Assembly: GCA_913064925.1 (NCBI GenBank)
Contig: CAJYBN010000001.1
Span: forward strand, 1-38,551
Source: an uncultured Peptococcaceae bacterium
GTDB taxonomy: Bacteria > Bacillota > Desulfotomaculia > Desulfotomaculales > Desulfallaceae
Reading direction: 5' to 3'
Length of the DNA stretch: 38,551 nt
In this document: positions 6,672-15,029 of the stretch, piece after piece
Layout: every line of letters begins with the position of its first letter
Position numbering within the stretch: position 1 is the stretch's first letter
The notes under the pieces: generated by a model
What the model saw: only the letters and a program-made list of their open reading frames with translations
What the model was told of the DNA's origin: nothing
The model's database searches: none
Position numbers and translations under genes: made by a program

Positions 6672-8435
6672 ATGTCTTTATCAATCCAGGAAATTGTTTT
6701 TTGCGCGTTGGGCGGCTTGGGCATGTTCTTGTTCGGTATAAAGTACATGTCGGAAGGGCTGCAAACCGTAGCCGGCAAGCGCATGCGGGAGTTCCTGGAA
6801 AAGGGAACCAAGACCCCGCTGCGCGGTGTGATCACCGGCGCGCTAACCACTGCCCTGATCCAGAGCAGCAGCGGCACCACCGTGCTCACGGTGGGCCTGG
6901 TTAACGCCGGGCTGTTAACGCTGCGCCAGGCCATCGGGGTCATCATGGGGGCCAACATTGGTACCACTATTACAGCCTACATGATCGGGTTCAAGCTGGA
7001 ACACTACGCATTGCCCATAATAGCCGTCGGCGTTATACTTATGTTTTTCATCAAGAACAAAAAGGTGGCCAACGTGGGCCAGGTTTTGTTCGGGTTCGGC
7101 ATGCTTTTTTACGGCATGAGCGTTATGGGTTATGGTTTAAAACCTCTCAAGGATTGGGACGTTTTTATCAATTTAATGACCAGCGTGGAAGACAACCCGC
7201 TGCTGGGCGTGGCCATAGGTACGGTTATGACCGTGGTGGTGCAGAGCAGCAGTGCTACCATTGGCGTGCTGCAAAACCTGGCCGACCAGGGAGCCGTGAC
7301 CTACCAGCAGGCCGTGCCCATTTTATTCGGGGACAATATCGGCACCACGGTGACGGCTTTGCTTGCTTCCATCGGCACCACCATAGCCGCGCGCCGCGCG
7401 GCGCTGACGCACACGCTTTTTAACTTAAGCGGTACCGCTATTTTTTTGCCCTTGTTTCTGCTGGGCATTTTCCCGGAGTTTATAAGACTGGCCACCAACT
7501 ATTTCTTCGTACTGCTGCCGGGGTTTGAGGGTACTTGGGAAACGCTGAACATCCGCATGCAGATCGCCCAAACCCACGGCATGTTCAATATCACCAACAC
7601 CTTGCTCCAGCTGCCTTTTGTCGGCTACCTGGCCTGGGCCGTGACCAAGATAGTGCCCGGGCCCGACGCCCAGTTTATCATGGAGCCCCGCTACCTGGAG
7701 CCGAGGCTTCTAGCCAACCCGTCGGTGGCCCTGGGGCAGGCTACCAGGGAGGTGCTGCGCATGGGCCGGCACGCCAGGCAATTTTTCAGCGAATCGGTGC
7801 AATTCTTTTTCAATCCCAGGAGCAAGGATCTTAACCCCATGTACCTAGAGCAGAAAGAGGAGTTAATCAACAGGTTGGATAATGATATTACCGATTACCT
7901 GGTCAAGCTGTCGGCCGACAAAAAAATGACTGAGGACCAGTCCAATTACGCCACCACACTGCTGCAGGTGGTTACCGACCTGGAACGCATCGGTGACCAT
8001 GCCGACAACATCGTGGAATTGTCCATTTACAGCATGGAAAACAAGATTACCTTTTCCGACGAGGCGGTGGCCAGCATACGCTCCATGGCCGAGCTGACCG
8101 AAAAAACGCTGAACATGGCCTTAAAAGCGCTGGAAACCGGCGATAGCTTTATGGCCAGGCAGGTGATCAGGAACGAAGTGGTCATTGACAACCTGGAGAA
8201 GGAATTCCGGGAAGGCCATATCATGCGCTTGAACGAGGGCCTTTGTGGTGGCGCTGAAGGTTCGGTGTTCCTGGACTTGCTGAGCAACATGGAGCGCATC
8301 GGCGACCACTCGGTGAATATAGCGGAGTACGTGCTGGGTGAGATGGGGGCCATTGAAAGGCAAAAAGTAAAGATGGCCAGCAAGGCCATCGCCATAAAAG
8401 AGGACAAGGCCCTGGCCAACGGGCCGGGCCGGTAA
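6672..8435 (+). CDS. Na/Pi cotransporter family protein with C-terminal PhoU domain
   Basis: This 587-residue protein has two Na_Pi_cotrans repeats in the first 330 residues. Each carries a conserved QSSS-type segment (LIQSSSGTT and VVQSSSATI) followed by a GANIGTT / GDNIGTT motif, the hallmark of the family. About eight to nine membrane helices can be counted. The last 200 residues are a cytoplasmic PhoU-like helical domain with ERIGDHADNI and ERIGDHSVNI. The family moves phosphate with sodium, and the PhoU tail may sense or gate. The start was set to ATG 6672, with GGAGGGG (6658-6664) upstream, rather than TTG 6645. It runs opposite to pstS and phoU and splits the pst genes. Both a fused and a free PhoU are thus encoded side by side. 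Confidence 0.93.
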   Translation: MSLSIQEIVFCALGGLGMFLFGIKYMSEGLQTVAGKRMREFLEKGTKTPLRGVITGALTTALIQSSSGTTVLTVGLVNAGLLTLRQAIGVIMGANIGTTITAYMIGFKLEHYALPIIAVGVILMFFIKNKKVANVGQVLFGFGMLFYGMSVMGYGLKPLKDWDVFINLMTSVEDNPLLGVAIGTVMTVVVQSSSATIGVLQNLADQGAVTYQQAVPILFGDNIGTTVTALLASIGTTIAARRAALTHTLFNLSGTAIFLPLFLLGIFPEFIRLATNYFFVLLPGFEGTWETLNIRMQIAQTHGMFNITNTLLQLPFVGYLAWAVTKIVPGPDAQFIMEPRYLEPRLLANPSVALGQATREVLRMGRHARQFFSESVQFFFNPRSKDLNPMYLEQKEELINRLDNDITDYLVKLSADKKMTEDQSNYATTLLQVVTDLERIGDHADNIVELSIYSMENKITFSDEAVASIRSMAELTEKTLNMALKALETGDSFMARQVIRNEVVIDNLEKEFREGHIMRLNEGLCGGAEGSVFLDLLSNMERIGDHSVNIAEYVLGEMGAIERQKVKMASKAIAIKEDKALANGPGR

Positions 8436-8444
8436 GGGAGATTG

Positions 8445-8521
8445 CGGCGGTTCGCCCGCCGAGCACAGAAAAGGTTTTTCCGGCGTGACAAACCATTGCG
8501 GGCTGTTTTAGAACAGCTTTT
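8445..8521. terminator. Hairpins between the convergent cotransporter and phoU genes
   Basis: CGGCGG (8445-8450) pairs with CCGCCG (8456-8461), and GCTGTT (8502-8507) pairs with AACAGC (8512-8517), the latter followed by TTTT on the plus strand and overlapping the phoU stop. The second is a plausible weak terminator for the cotransporter gene. Confidence 0.35.
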
Positions 8522-9173
8522 CATTAAGTTCCAACCTTTCTCCGGAAACCATATATATGATCCACTCGCTCAAGTTGGTGGCATGGTCGCCGATGCGCTC
8601 CAGGTGCCTGGCGATCATAAGCAGGAAAGTAGCTTGGCGGATGTTTTGGGAGTTCTGCATCATCAGCGCCAGCAGTTCCTGGAACACCTCCTGGTACAGG
8701 TGGTCTACCTCGTGGTCTTTTTTAGCGGTTGCCAGCGCCTTTTCCCGGTCCTGGTTGATAAAAGCGTTTAAATTATCCTTGACCATCTGGCGGCATAGCT
8801 CCGCCATGTGGGGGAGGTCGACCAGCGGTTTGATAAAGGGCTCTTTGCCAATGGTGAGCACTATTTTGGCAATGTTGCAGGCGTAGTCACCGATTCTTTC
8901 CAGGTCGGTGTTGATTTTCAAGGCGGTGCCGATGAAGCGCAGGTCTCTTGCCAGCGGCTGCTGCAGGGCCAGCAGGGACATGCATTTCTTTTCGATCTCC
9001 AGCTCCAGCCTGTCAATTTTTTCGTCGTCCATGACCACTTTTTCCGCCAGGTCCATGTCGCGCCGCTTGAAGGCCGTGGTGGCCATGTCAATGGCGTTTA
9101 CTACGAGGTTACCCATGCGTACTATGTCGCCCCGCAGTTTATCCAGCTGTTCATGAAAAGACTCTCTTACCAT
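8508..9173 (-). CDS. phoU: Phosphate signalling protein PhoU
   Basis: This 221-residue all-helical protein has the two PhoU three-helix bundles with their repeated metal-binding signatures, DLERIGDYACNIA (about residues 91-103) and HLERIGDHATNLSE (about 190-203). The length is typical. By family knowledge PhoU links the Pst transporter to PhoR and restrains both the Pho response and phosphate uptake. The gene is the last of the pstC-pstA-pstB-phoU set and starts 19 nt after pstB, with AAAGGAG-like bases before the ATG. Confidence 0.96.
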   Translation of the reverse strand: MVRESFHEQLDKLRGDIVRMGNLVVNAIDMATTAFKRRDMDLAEKVVMDDEKIDRLELEIEKKCMSLLALQQPLARDLRFIGTALKINTDLERIGDYACNIAKIVLTIGKEPFIKPLVDLPHMAELCRQMVKDNLNAFINQDREKALATAKKDHEVDHLYQEVFQELLALMMQNSQNIRQATFLLMIARHLERIGDHATNLSEWIIYMVSGERLELNEKLF

Positions 9174-9192
9174 AAGTGTCTAACTCCTTTTG

Positions 9193-9948
9193 TTAACCGA
9201 ATCTACCGGTAATATAATCTTCTGTGCGTTTTTCCCGGGGTGCCGTGAATATGGCGGTGGTTGTATTATATTCGATTAATTCACCGTTGAGAAAAAAACC
9301 GGTATAGTCGGACACCCTGGCGGCCTGCTGCATGTTGTGGGTTACTATTACTATGGTGTAATTCTGTTTAAGCTGGTGGATCAAGTCTTCCAGTTTGGCC
9401 GTGGAAATGGGGTCCAGGGCCGAGGCCGGTTCATCCATGAGAATTACTTCCGGTTCCACCGCCAGCACCCTGGCTATGACCAGCCTTTGTTGCTGGCCTC
9501 CCGAGAGGCCGAGGGCCGATTTGTATAACCTGTCCTTGACTTCGTCCCAGAGGGCGGCGGCCGCCAGGCTTTTATGCACTATTTGCTCCAGGTCCGTTTT
9601 CTTTTTTATACCGTGGATGCGCGGCCCGTAAGCCACGTTGTCAAATATGGACATGGGAAATGGGTTGGGCTTCTGGAAAACCATGCCCACCTTCTTGCGC
9701 AGGGCCACCGGGTCCACCCGGGGATCGTAAATGTTTTTACCGTCCAGCAATACTTCCCCTTCCACTCTAGTGCCCTCGATCACCTCGTTCATGCGGTTCA
9801 AGGCGCGCAGGAAAGTGGACTTGCCGCAGCCCGACGGGCCGATCAGCGCCGTGACGGCATTTTTTTGTATCGGCAGGTCAACGCTGTACAGGGCCTGGAA
9901 GTTTTTGTAGTACACGCTTAGTTTTCTGGTTTCCATTTTGTTTTCCAT
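9193..9948 (-). CDS. pstB: Phosphate ABC transporter ATP-binding protein PstB
   Basis: This 251-residue ATPase has Walker A GPSGCGKST, Q-loop VFQKPNPFPMS, signature LSGGQQQRL, Walker B VILMDEPASALDP and the switch histidine in VTHNMQQA. The segment RMNEVIEGTRVEGEVLLDGKN-like (residues about 49-69) is PstB-specific. It drives phosphate import through PstC-PstA at the cytoplasmic face. The ATG at 9948 has AAGGTGAT upstream. It lies between pstA (36 nt) and phoU (19 nt) in one transcription unit. Confidence 0.97.
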   Translation of the reverse strand: MENKMETRKLSVYYKNFQALYSVDLPIQKNAVTALIGPSGCGKSTFLRALNRMNEVIEGTRVEGEVLLDGKNIYDPRVDPVALRKKVGMVFQKPNPFPMSIFDNVAYGPRIHGIKKKTDLEQIVHKSLAAAALWDEVKDRLYKSALGLSGGQQQRLVIARVLAVEPEVILMDEPASALDPISTAKLEDLIHQLKQNYTIVIVTHNMQQAARVSDYTGFFLNGELIEYNTTTAIFTAPREKRTEDYITGRFG

Positions 9949-9984
9949 GTGATCACCTTATTATTAGGCCATAGATAGCATTAA

Positions 9985-10836
9985 TTATCGCATGCGTTTT
10001 AATCTCATCCTCGTTCTAATGGCAACGGCGATCAAGTTCATGCCGCTTACTATGGCAAGTAAGACAAGCGCGGCACCGAAGGCCATGTGGTCCGGTACGT
10101 TAGGAACCTCGGTGGCTACTGCATATAAATGGTAGGGCAGGGCCATGACCTGGTCGCGTACCGAACTGGGCAGGCTGGGTATGTAAATGGCCGCTGCCGT
10201 AAACATGATGGGGGCCGTTTCTCCGGCGGCGCGGCTGATGCCAAGGATGGCGCCGGTGATCATGGAGGGTAGCGCCGCCGGCAGGACGATGCGCCTGATG
10301 GTCTGCCACTTGGTGGCGCCCAGGGCCAGGCTGGCGTGCCTGTAATCGTCCGGTACCGCTAAAAGCGCTTCCTCGGCGGTGGAAATGATAATGGGGAGGG
10401 TCAAAAAGCCCAGCGTCAGCGCACCGGCTGCCAGCGACCTGCCCAGCTTCAGTGTAAGGACAAAAAGCCCTAACCCGAACAACCCGTAAACCACCGAAGG
10501 AACTCCGGCTAAATTGATGATGGCCAACCTGATTACCCGCGTGAAGATATTTTTACCGGCATATTCCACCAAGTAAATGGCGGTACCGATGCCCAGCGGC
10601 AGGGCTATCAGGATGGTGCCCGTGGTTAAACCCAGGGTGCCCACAATAGCTGGAAAGATGCCGCCTTGGGTCAAAAATTTGCGGGGCGGTTGGGTTAAAA
10701 ATTCCCAAGTCAGGGCCGGCCAGCCCTTCCAGGCCAGCATGCCGACGATGGCCAGGACAGGTACAATGGCCAGGCACGTTAAAACGGCCAGGGCGCTAAA
10801 ACCCAGTTGTTCCTTTAAGCGCTTGGCCGCCGGCAT
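9985..10836 (-). CDS. pstA: Phosphate ABC transporter permease PstA
   Basis: This 283-residue inner-membrane protein has about six helices and the binding-protein-dependent permease EAA loop (ASLALGATKWQTIRRIVLPAALPSMITG). The N-terminal half carries the PstA-like GIFPAIVGTLGLT and LGIGTAIYLVEY segments. It forms the membrane channel with PstC. Its ATG shares one base with the pstC stop codon (TAATG), so translation is likely coupled. Confidence 0.96.
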   Translation of the reverse strand: MPAAKRLKEQLGFSALAVLTCLAIVPVLAIVGMLAWKGWPALTWEFLTQPPRKFLTQGGIFPAIVGTLGLTTGTILIALPLGIGTAIYLVEYAGKNIFTRVIRLAIINLAGVPSVVYGLFGLGLFVLTLKLGRSLAAGALTLGFLTLPIIISTAEEALLAVPDDYRHASLALGATKWQTIRRIVLPAALPSMITGAILGISRAAGETAPIMFTAAAIYIPSLPSSVRDQVMALPYHLYAVATEVPNVPDHMAFGAALVLLAIVSGMNLIAVAIRTRMRLKRMR

Positions 10837-11729
10837 TACGATGCACCTCTCTTGGATGAAGTCCTGGCAAAGACGATGTCCGTTACCATGTTAATGAAGA
10901 AGGTAATGCTGAACAGCACTATTCCCAGCCCGAAAAGGGCCTGGTAATGAAGTCCCCCGTGCACCGTTTCGCCCATTTCCGCGGCGATGTCGGCGGTGAT
11001 GGTGCGGACGGGGTCGAAAATGGAGTGGGGAATCAGGGTGGCGTTGCCGGCCACCATCAACACGGCCATGGTTTCACCGATGGCCCTCCCCAAGCCGAGC
11101 ATGGACGCGGCCAGCAGGCCCGAACGGGCGCTGGGCACCACAATGCGCCAGGTAGTTTCCCACTTTGTGGCCCCAAGGGCCAGGGAGGCTTCCCGGTATT
11201 CGCGGGGCACCGCATCCAGGGCGTCCTCGGAAATGCTCACCACCGTGGGCAGGGCCATGATGCCCAGCACGATGGAAGCCGTAAAGGCACACAGGGCACT
11301 GGGCAAATTTAACATGTCCTTGATTAGCGGGGCCAGCACGGTCAACCCGAGAAAACCGTAAACGACCGAGGGGATACCCGCCAGCAGCTCGATAACCGCT
11401 TTGGCGACCTCGCGCACGCTGCGCGGGGCAACTTCGGCCAGGAACACGGCTATACCGATGCCAATGCTTATGGCTATAATCCCTGCACCGGTCGTAACCA
11501 CCAGCGAGCCGGTAATCAACGGCAGAGCTCCAAAGCGCGGCGGTTCGGCGTCCGGAAGCCATTCGGTGCCGAAAATAAAACCGGGCAGGCTGACGTGGGA
11601 AAACAAGCCGGCGCCTTCCCGTATCAGAAAATAAAATATCAACAACAGTATAAGCACGGAAGTAACCGCGACAATGCCCAGCAAATACTTGACCAAGTTT
11701 TCATAAATACCTGCCAATCCCTTATCCAC
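10836..11729 (-). CDS. pstC: Phosphate ABC transporter permease PstC
   Basis: This 297-residue permease is the partner of PstA, with about six helices, the PstC-like FLAEVAPRSVREVAKAVIE and LLAGIPSVVYGFLGL segments, and the EAA loop ASLALGATKWETTWRIVVPSA. The start is GTG at 11729, with GGGAGG upstream at a good distance. It is the first gene of pstC-pstA-pstB-phoU; a Pho box lies about 80 nt upstream. pstS, normally the first gene of this operon, is instead at 5333-6223. Confidence 0.96.
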   Translation of the reverse strand: MDKGLAGIYENLVKYLLGIVAVTSVLILLLIFYFLIREGAGLFSHVSLPGFIFGTEWLPDAEPPRFGALPLITGSLVVTTGAGIIAISIGIGIAVFLAEVAPRSVREVAKAVIELLAGIPSVVYGFLGLTVLAPLIKDMLNLPSALCAFTASIVLGIMALPTVVSISEDALDAVPREYREASLALGATKWETTWRIVVPSARSGLLAASMLGLGRAIGETMAVLMVAGNATLIPHSIFDPVRTITADIAAEMGETVHGGLHYQALFGLGIVLFSITFFINMVTDIVFARTSSKRGAS

Positions 11730-11794
11730 CAGGTATCGCCTCCCTGCCGAGAACTTTTGCCGCCTTTTTTACTCTATCAGACCTTTTTTAAGCT

Positions 11795-11844
11795 AGAATA
11801 AATAAACTGTAAGGAATGTTAAGACAAATTTTATTTTATGTAAA
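11795..11844 (-). promoter_or_regulatory. Pho box and -10 element of the pstC operon
   Basis: On the minus strand TTTACA (11839-11844), TAAAAT (11828-11833), TTAACA (11817-11822) and TTACAG (11807-11812) follow each other with 11-, 11- and 10-bp steps. A TATTCT -10 element (11795-11800) comes 6 nt later. The design is the same as upstream of pstS, which supports common control by the nearby PhoP. Confidence 0.65.
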
Positions 11845-11905
11845 GTTGCTGCTCAACGCTTTTAAATTACATAAGATGGTAATAAAGGATAATGAGGGAA
11901 TAGGC

Positions 11906-12217
11906 ATGTTGCTGGACAGGCTGAAAAAGAAGCTGCGCCGCGCCAAGCAAGAGGACGTCGGGATGATAAAAATCGGCGAACTGGCGGTGGCCATGGCCCG
12001 CCGGGTGGACCTGGCGGTGCCCCATGAATTCTCCATTTTCGTACCCCGGGTGGAAATCCGGCAGAGATATTACCGTGATAACCAGCTGCAGTATGAGAGG
12101 GAAATTATTTTTGACAGTCTCACCATCGTACACGCCCCGCAGCGCCCGCCGGCCGGGGGCGAACGGAATGAGCGGGAAGAAAACGCGGCCCGCCGGTCGT
12201 CTCATAAAATGGATTGA
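11906..12217 (+). CDS. Hypothetical protein upstream of priA
   Basis: This protein of about 103 residues belongs to no family I recognise. The N-terminus is a basic helix (LLDRLKKKLRRAKQED), the centre is mixed alpha/beta (VDLAVPHEFSIFVPRVEIRQRYYRD), and the tail is charged and probably disordered. There is no signal peptide or membrane helix. The start was set to ATG 11906, preceded by GAGGGAA; the longer frame from 11816 runs through the pstC promoter and is unlikely. It is divergent from pstC and followed by the priA promoter. Confidence 0.6.
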   Translation: MLLDRLKKKLRRAKQEDVGMIKIGELAVAMARRVDLAVPHEFSIFVPRVEIRQRYYRDNQLQYEREIIFDSLTIVHAPQRPPAGGERNEREENAARRSSHKMD

Positions 12218-12242
12218 GGGGTCTTTGTCCATGGTCTATAAT
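12214..12242 (+). promoter_or_regulatory. Sigma-A type promoter of the priA operon
   Basis: TTGAGG (12214-12219) and a perfect TATAAT (12237-12242) are separated by exactly 17 nt. The start codon of priA is 30 nt after the -10 element. The -35 element overlaps the stop of the preceding small gene. Confidence 0.7.
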
Positions 12243-12271
12243 TAAATTAAAGCAGCAGGGTAGGAAGAAAG

Positions 12272-14521
12272 GTGAAACAGTTGCAGTTGTATGCCGACGT
12301 GCTGGTGGAGGTGCCGGGAGTAGGGAGCGACCGGACATTCCAGTACCGCGTGCCGGAAGCCCTGGCCGGGTCTTTGCGGTTCGGCCACCGCGTGCGGGTG
12401 CCCTTCGGCGGGCGGCGGGTAACCGGTTTCGTGGTGGGCTTTAGCCAGCGGCAGGTGGTAGATAATGTCAAGGAAATTATCGAACTTGTGGACAACCGGT
12501 CGTTTTTCCGGGAGGACCAGCTGGACTTGGCCAGGTGGATAGCCAGCTATTACCTGTGCGATACTGTACGTGCCCTGCACGCCGTCATCGCTCCGGTATT
12601 AAAGAAAACCACCGGCAAGCGCATAACTCGTTACTATTGCCGTGTTACACCTGAAAAGCTTGAAGAAATGCGCCGGGAAATGGGCCGCCGGGCGCCTAAA
12701 AGCTTGGCGGTGCTGGAAACGGCGCTGAAAAACCCGGGGCTAAGCCGGCGCCACCTGGCAGCGCTGGCGGGCGCATCGCCATCGGTGGTGGATAAACTGG
12801 CGGCCGGTAAATGGCTGCGCGTGGAAAGCGAGATTCCCCTGCGCGATCCTTATCCTTCGCCGCCGCCCGGCGCGGCCGCGGCCGGGGTCCGGCTGACCGC
12901 CGAACAGGAAAAGGCAGTGCGGGAAATAAACGCCGCGCTGCGGGCGGGCGGTCACCGGGTTTTTTTGCTCCACGGGGTGACCGGCAGCGGGAAAACAGAG
13001 GTTTACTTGCACTGCATCGAACAAGTTTTACGCGCGGGGCGCCAGGCCATCGCGCTGGTGCCGGAAATATCCCTGACTCCGCAGATGGTCAAAATTTTCC
13101 GGGCCCGCTTCGGCAGGTCCATGGCGGTACTGCACAGCCGCATGTCCGATGGTGAAAGGTACGATGAGTGGCGGCGCATCGAGGACGGCGAGGCGCCGGT
13201 GGTGCTGGGGGCGCGTTCCGCCGTGCTGGCACCGGTCCCCGACCCGGGCCTGGTAATTATCGATGAGGAGCATGAATGGTCATATAAGCAGGAGGAAACG
13301 CCCCGGTATCATGCCCGGGCCGTGGCCCTGTACCGAACCCGGAAGAGCGGGGGTATGCTGGTGCTGGGCAGTGCAACACCTTCCCTGGAATCTTACTGCC
13401 GGGTTCTGCCCGGCGGGGCATATAAGCTGTTAAGCCTGCCCAAAAGAATTGAAGGAAAGGGTATGCCTGAGGTGCGCGTTGTGGATATGCGCCAGGAACT
13501 GCGGGCGGGTAACGGCGGCATTTTTAGTTTCCTGCTGCAGCGCAAACTGCAAGAGAGATTACAAAAGAAAGAGCAGGCCATAATCTTCCTCAACCGGCGG
13601 GGATTAAACACCCTCGTTGTCTGCCGGGAATGCGGCATGGTATTGAAGTGTTTCCGGTGCGAGATTTCCCTGACCTACCATATGGACGGGCTGCTTCGCT
13701 GCCATTATTGCAATTATACCGTTAAAGCCCCGCAATTTTGCCCGGACTGTGGCAGCCGCCAGATAGGCTACTTCGGCACGGGCACGCAGCGGGTGGAAAA
13801 AGAACTGCAGGCCTTGGTGCCCGGAGCGCGCGTTTTACGCATGGACGCCGACACCACCACGCGCAAGGGTTCGCATCAGCGTATACTGGACGCTTTTAGC
13901 CGGGGCGCGGCCGATATTCTCGTGGGTACGCAGATGATAGCTAAGGGGCTGGACATTCCCGGCGTGACCCTGGTCGGTGTAGTAAATGCCGATATTTCAT
14001 TGCACATGCCCGACTTTCGTGCCGGGGAGCGCACCTTTCAGCTGCTGGCCCAGGTGGCCGGCCGTACGGGACGCGGGAAAACCCCCGGCGAAGTGCTGAT
14101 CCAGACTTACACGCCGGAACATTACGCCATACAGACTGCCGCCCGGCACGACTACCATACATTTTTCAGGCGCGAGCTTTCGCTGCGCAAATCCATGGGA
14201 TACCCGCCTTTTTCCAAAATGGTCCGCCTGCTGGTGCACGGCGCGAGCGAAAGCGCGGTGCGGGAGGCGGCCTTGAACTTGCGCGAGTTGCTGGACGGCT
14301 TGGTAAAAGGCGCGGATCGGGATAAAATATACATAGTGGGACCGGCGCCGGCACCCGTGGCCCGGTTAAAGGGGGTTCATCGCTGGCACGTAATTACCTG
14401 GAGCCCGGACTACCATGGACTGCGCCGGGTTATGGAGGAGTTACGGCGCCGCACGGGTTTTAACCTGCCCGGCAAAGAGCTGTCCCTAAGCGTTGACGTC
14501 GATCCCATGAGCATTATGTGA
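12272..14521 (+). CDS. priA: Primosomal protein N' (PriA replication-restart helicase)
   Basis: This 749-residue protein is a complete PriA. It has an N-terminal 3'-DNA-binding domain (1-105), a winged helix, then helicase motifs with Walker A GVTGSGKT (235-242), DEEH (331-334), GSATPS, and the C-terminal lobe QMIAKGLDIPGVTLVG and AQVAGRTGRG. Eight zinc-binding cysteines form four pairs (C451/454, C460/463, C477/480, C490/493) between the lobes. It reloads the replisome at stalled forks. The start is GTG 12272, with an AGGAAG-type site upstream. It heads the long run priA-def-fmt-DUF116-rsmB, a common Firmicute order. Confidence 0.96.
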   Translation: MKQLQLYADVLVEVPGVGSDRTFQYRVPEALAGSLRFGHRVRVPFGGRRVTGFVVGFSQRQVVDNVKEIIELVDNRSFFREDQLDLARWIASYYLCDTVRALHAVIAPVLKKTTGKRITRYYCRVTPEKLEEMRREMGRRAPKSLAVLETALKNPGLSRRHLAALAGASPSVVDKLAAGKWLRVESEIPLRDPYPSPPPGAAAAGVRLTAEQEKAVREINAALRAGGHRVFLLHGVTGSGKTEVYLHCIEQVLRAGRQAIALVPEISLTPQMVKIFRARFGRSMAVLHSRMSDGERYDEWRRIEDGEAPVVLGARSAVLAPVPDPGLVIIDEEHEWSYKQEETPRYHARAVALYRTRKSGGMLVLGSATPSLESYCRVLPGGAYKLLSLPKRIEGKGMPEVRVVDMRQELRAGNGGIFSFLLQRKLQERLQKKEQAIIFLNRRGLNTLVVCRECGMVLKCFRCEISLTYHMDGLLRCHYCNYTVKAPQFCPDCGSRQIGYFGTGTQRVEKELQALVPGARVLRMDADTTTRKGSHQRILDAFSRGAADILVGTQMIAKGLDIPGVTLVGVVNADISLHMPDFRAGERTFQLLAQVAGRTGRGKTPGEVLIQTYTPEHYAIQTAARHDYHTFFRRELSLRKSMGYPPFSKMVRLLVHGASESAVREAALNLRELLDGLVKGADRDKIYIVGPAPAPVARLKGVHRWHVITWSPDYHGLRRVMEELRRRTGFNLPGKELSLSVDVDPMSIM

Positions 14522-14533
14522 AGACAATGAAAT

Positions 14534-14540
14534 AAGGAGG
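14534..14540 (+). promoter_or_regulatory. Ribosome-binding site that sets a TTG start for def
   Basis: AAGGAGG is placed 10 nt before the TTG at 14551. No ATG or GTG at a suitable distance gives the conserved N-terminus AVYVIVQAENKVLR, so the TTG start is well supported. Confidence 0.75.
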
Positions 14541-14550
14541 CAAAAACCAG

Positions 14551-15006
14551 TTGGCCGTATACGTTATCGTGCAAGCCGAAAACAAAGTGCTGCGGGAAAA
14601 AGCACAGCGCGTTACCAAACTGGGTCGCAATATAATTAAATTGCTGGACAACATGCGGGATACCATGTACGCCAACAAGGGGGTGGGGCTGGCCGCCCCG
14701 CAAATCGGTATTTCCAAGCGGGTTATTGTTGTAGATATAGGTGAAGGGTTGGTAGAATTGATTAACCCGGAAATCTTGGTCGCCGCTGGCGAGGAAACCG
14801 GTACGGAGGGCTGCTTGAGCATTCCCGGCGTGGTGGGCGAGGTAACCCGCTCGGCCTGGATCAGGGTAAAGGGGCTGAACAGGAAAGGCAGCGAAACGGA
14901 AATCGAGGCGGAAGGTTTTTTTGCCCGGGCGCTGCAGCACGAGATAGATCATCTAAATGGTATTTTATTTACCGATAAGGCCAAGAATTTAAGAAAAGTC
15001 GAGTAA
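14551..15006 (+). CDS. def: Peptide deformylase
   Basis: This 151-residue protein has all three deformylase motifs: GVGLAAPQ (44-51), EGCLS (86-90, zinc ligand C88) and HEIDH (130-134, two zinc/iron histidines and the catalytic Glu). It removes the formyl group from nascent chains. The start is TTG. It lies 29 nt after priA and 23 nt before fmt, its functional partner, which adds the formyl group to initiator tRNA. Confidence 0.97.
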   Translation: MAVYVIVQAENKVLREKAQRVTKLGRNIIKLLDNMRDTMYANKGVGLAAPQIGISKRVIVVDIGEGLVELINPEILVAAGEETGTEGCLSIPGVVGEVTRSAWIRVKGLNRKGSETEIEAEGFFARALQHEIDHLNGILFTDKAKNLRKVE

Positions 15007-15029
15007 TTTACCGGTAAACGGAGGTAGCC

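Noticed and set aside
11816..11905. Longer start for the hypothetical gene before priA
   Set aside because: The extra 30 codons cover the pstC Pho box, and a better ribosome site precedes ATG 11906.
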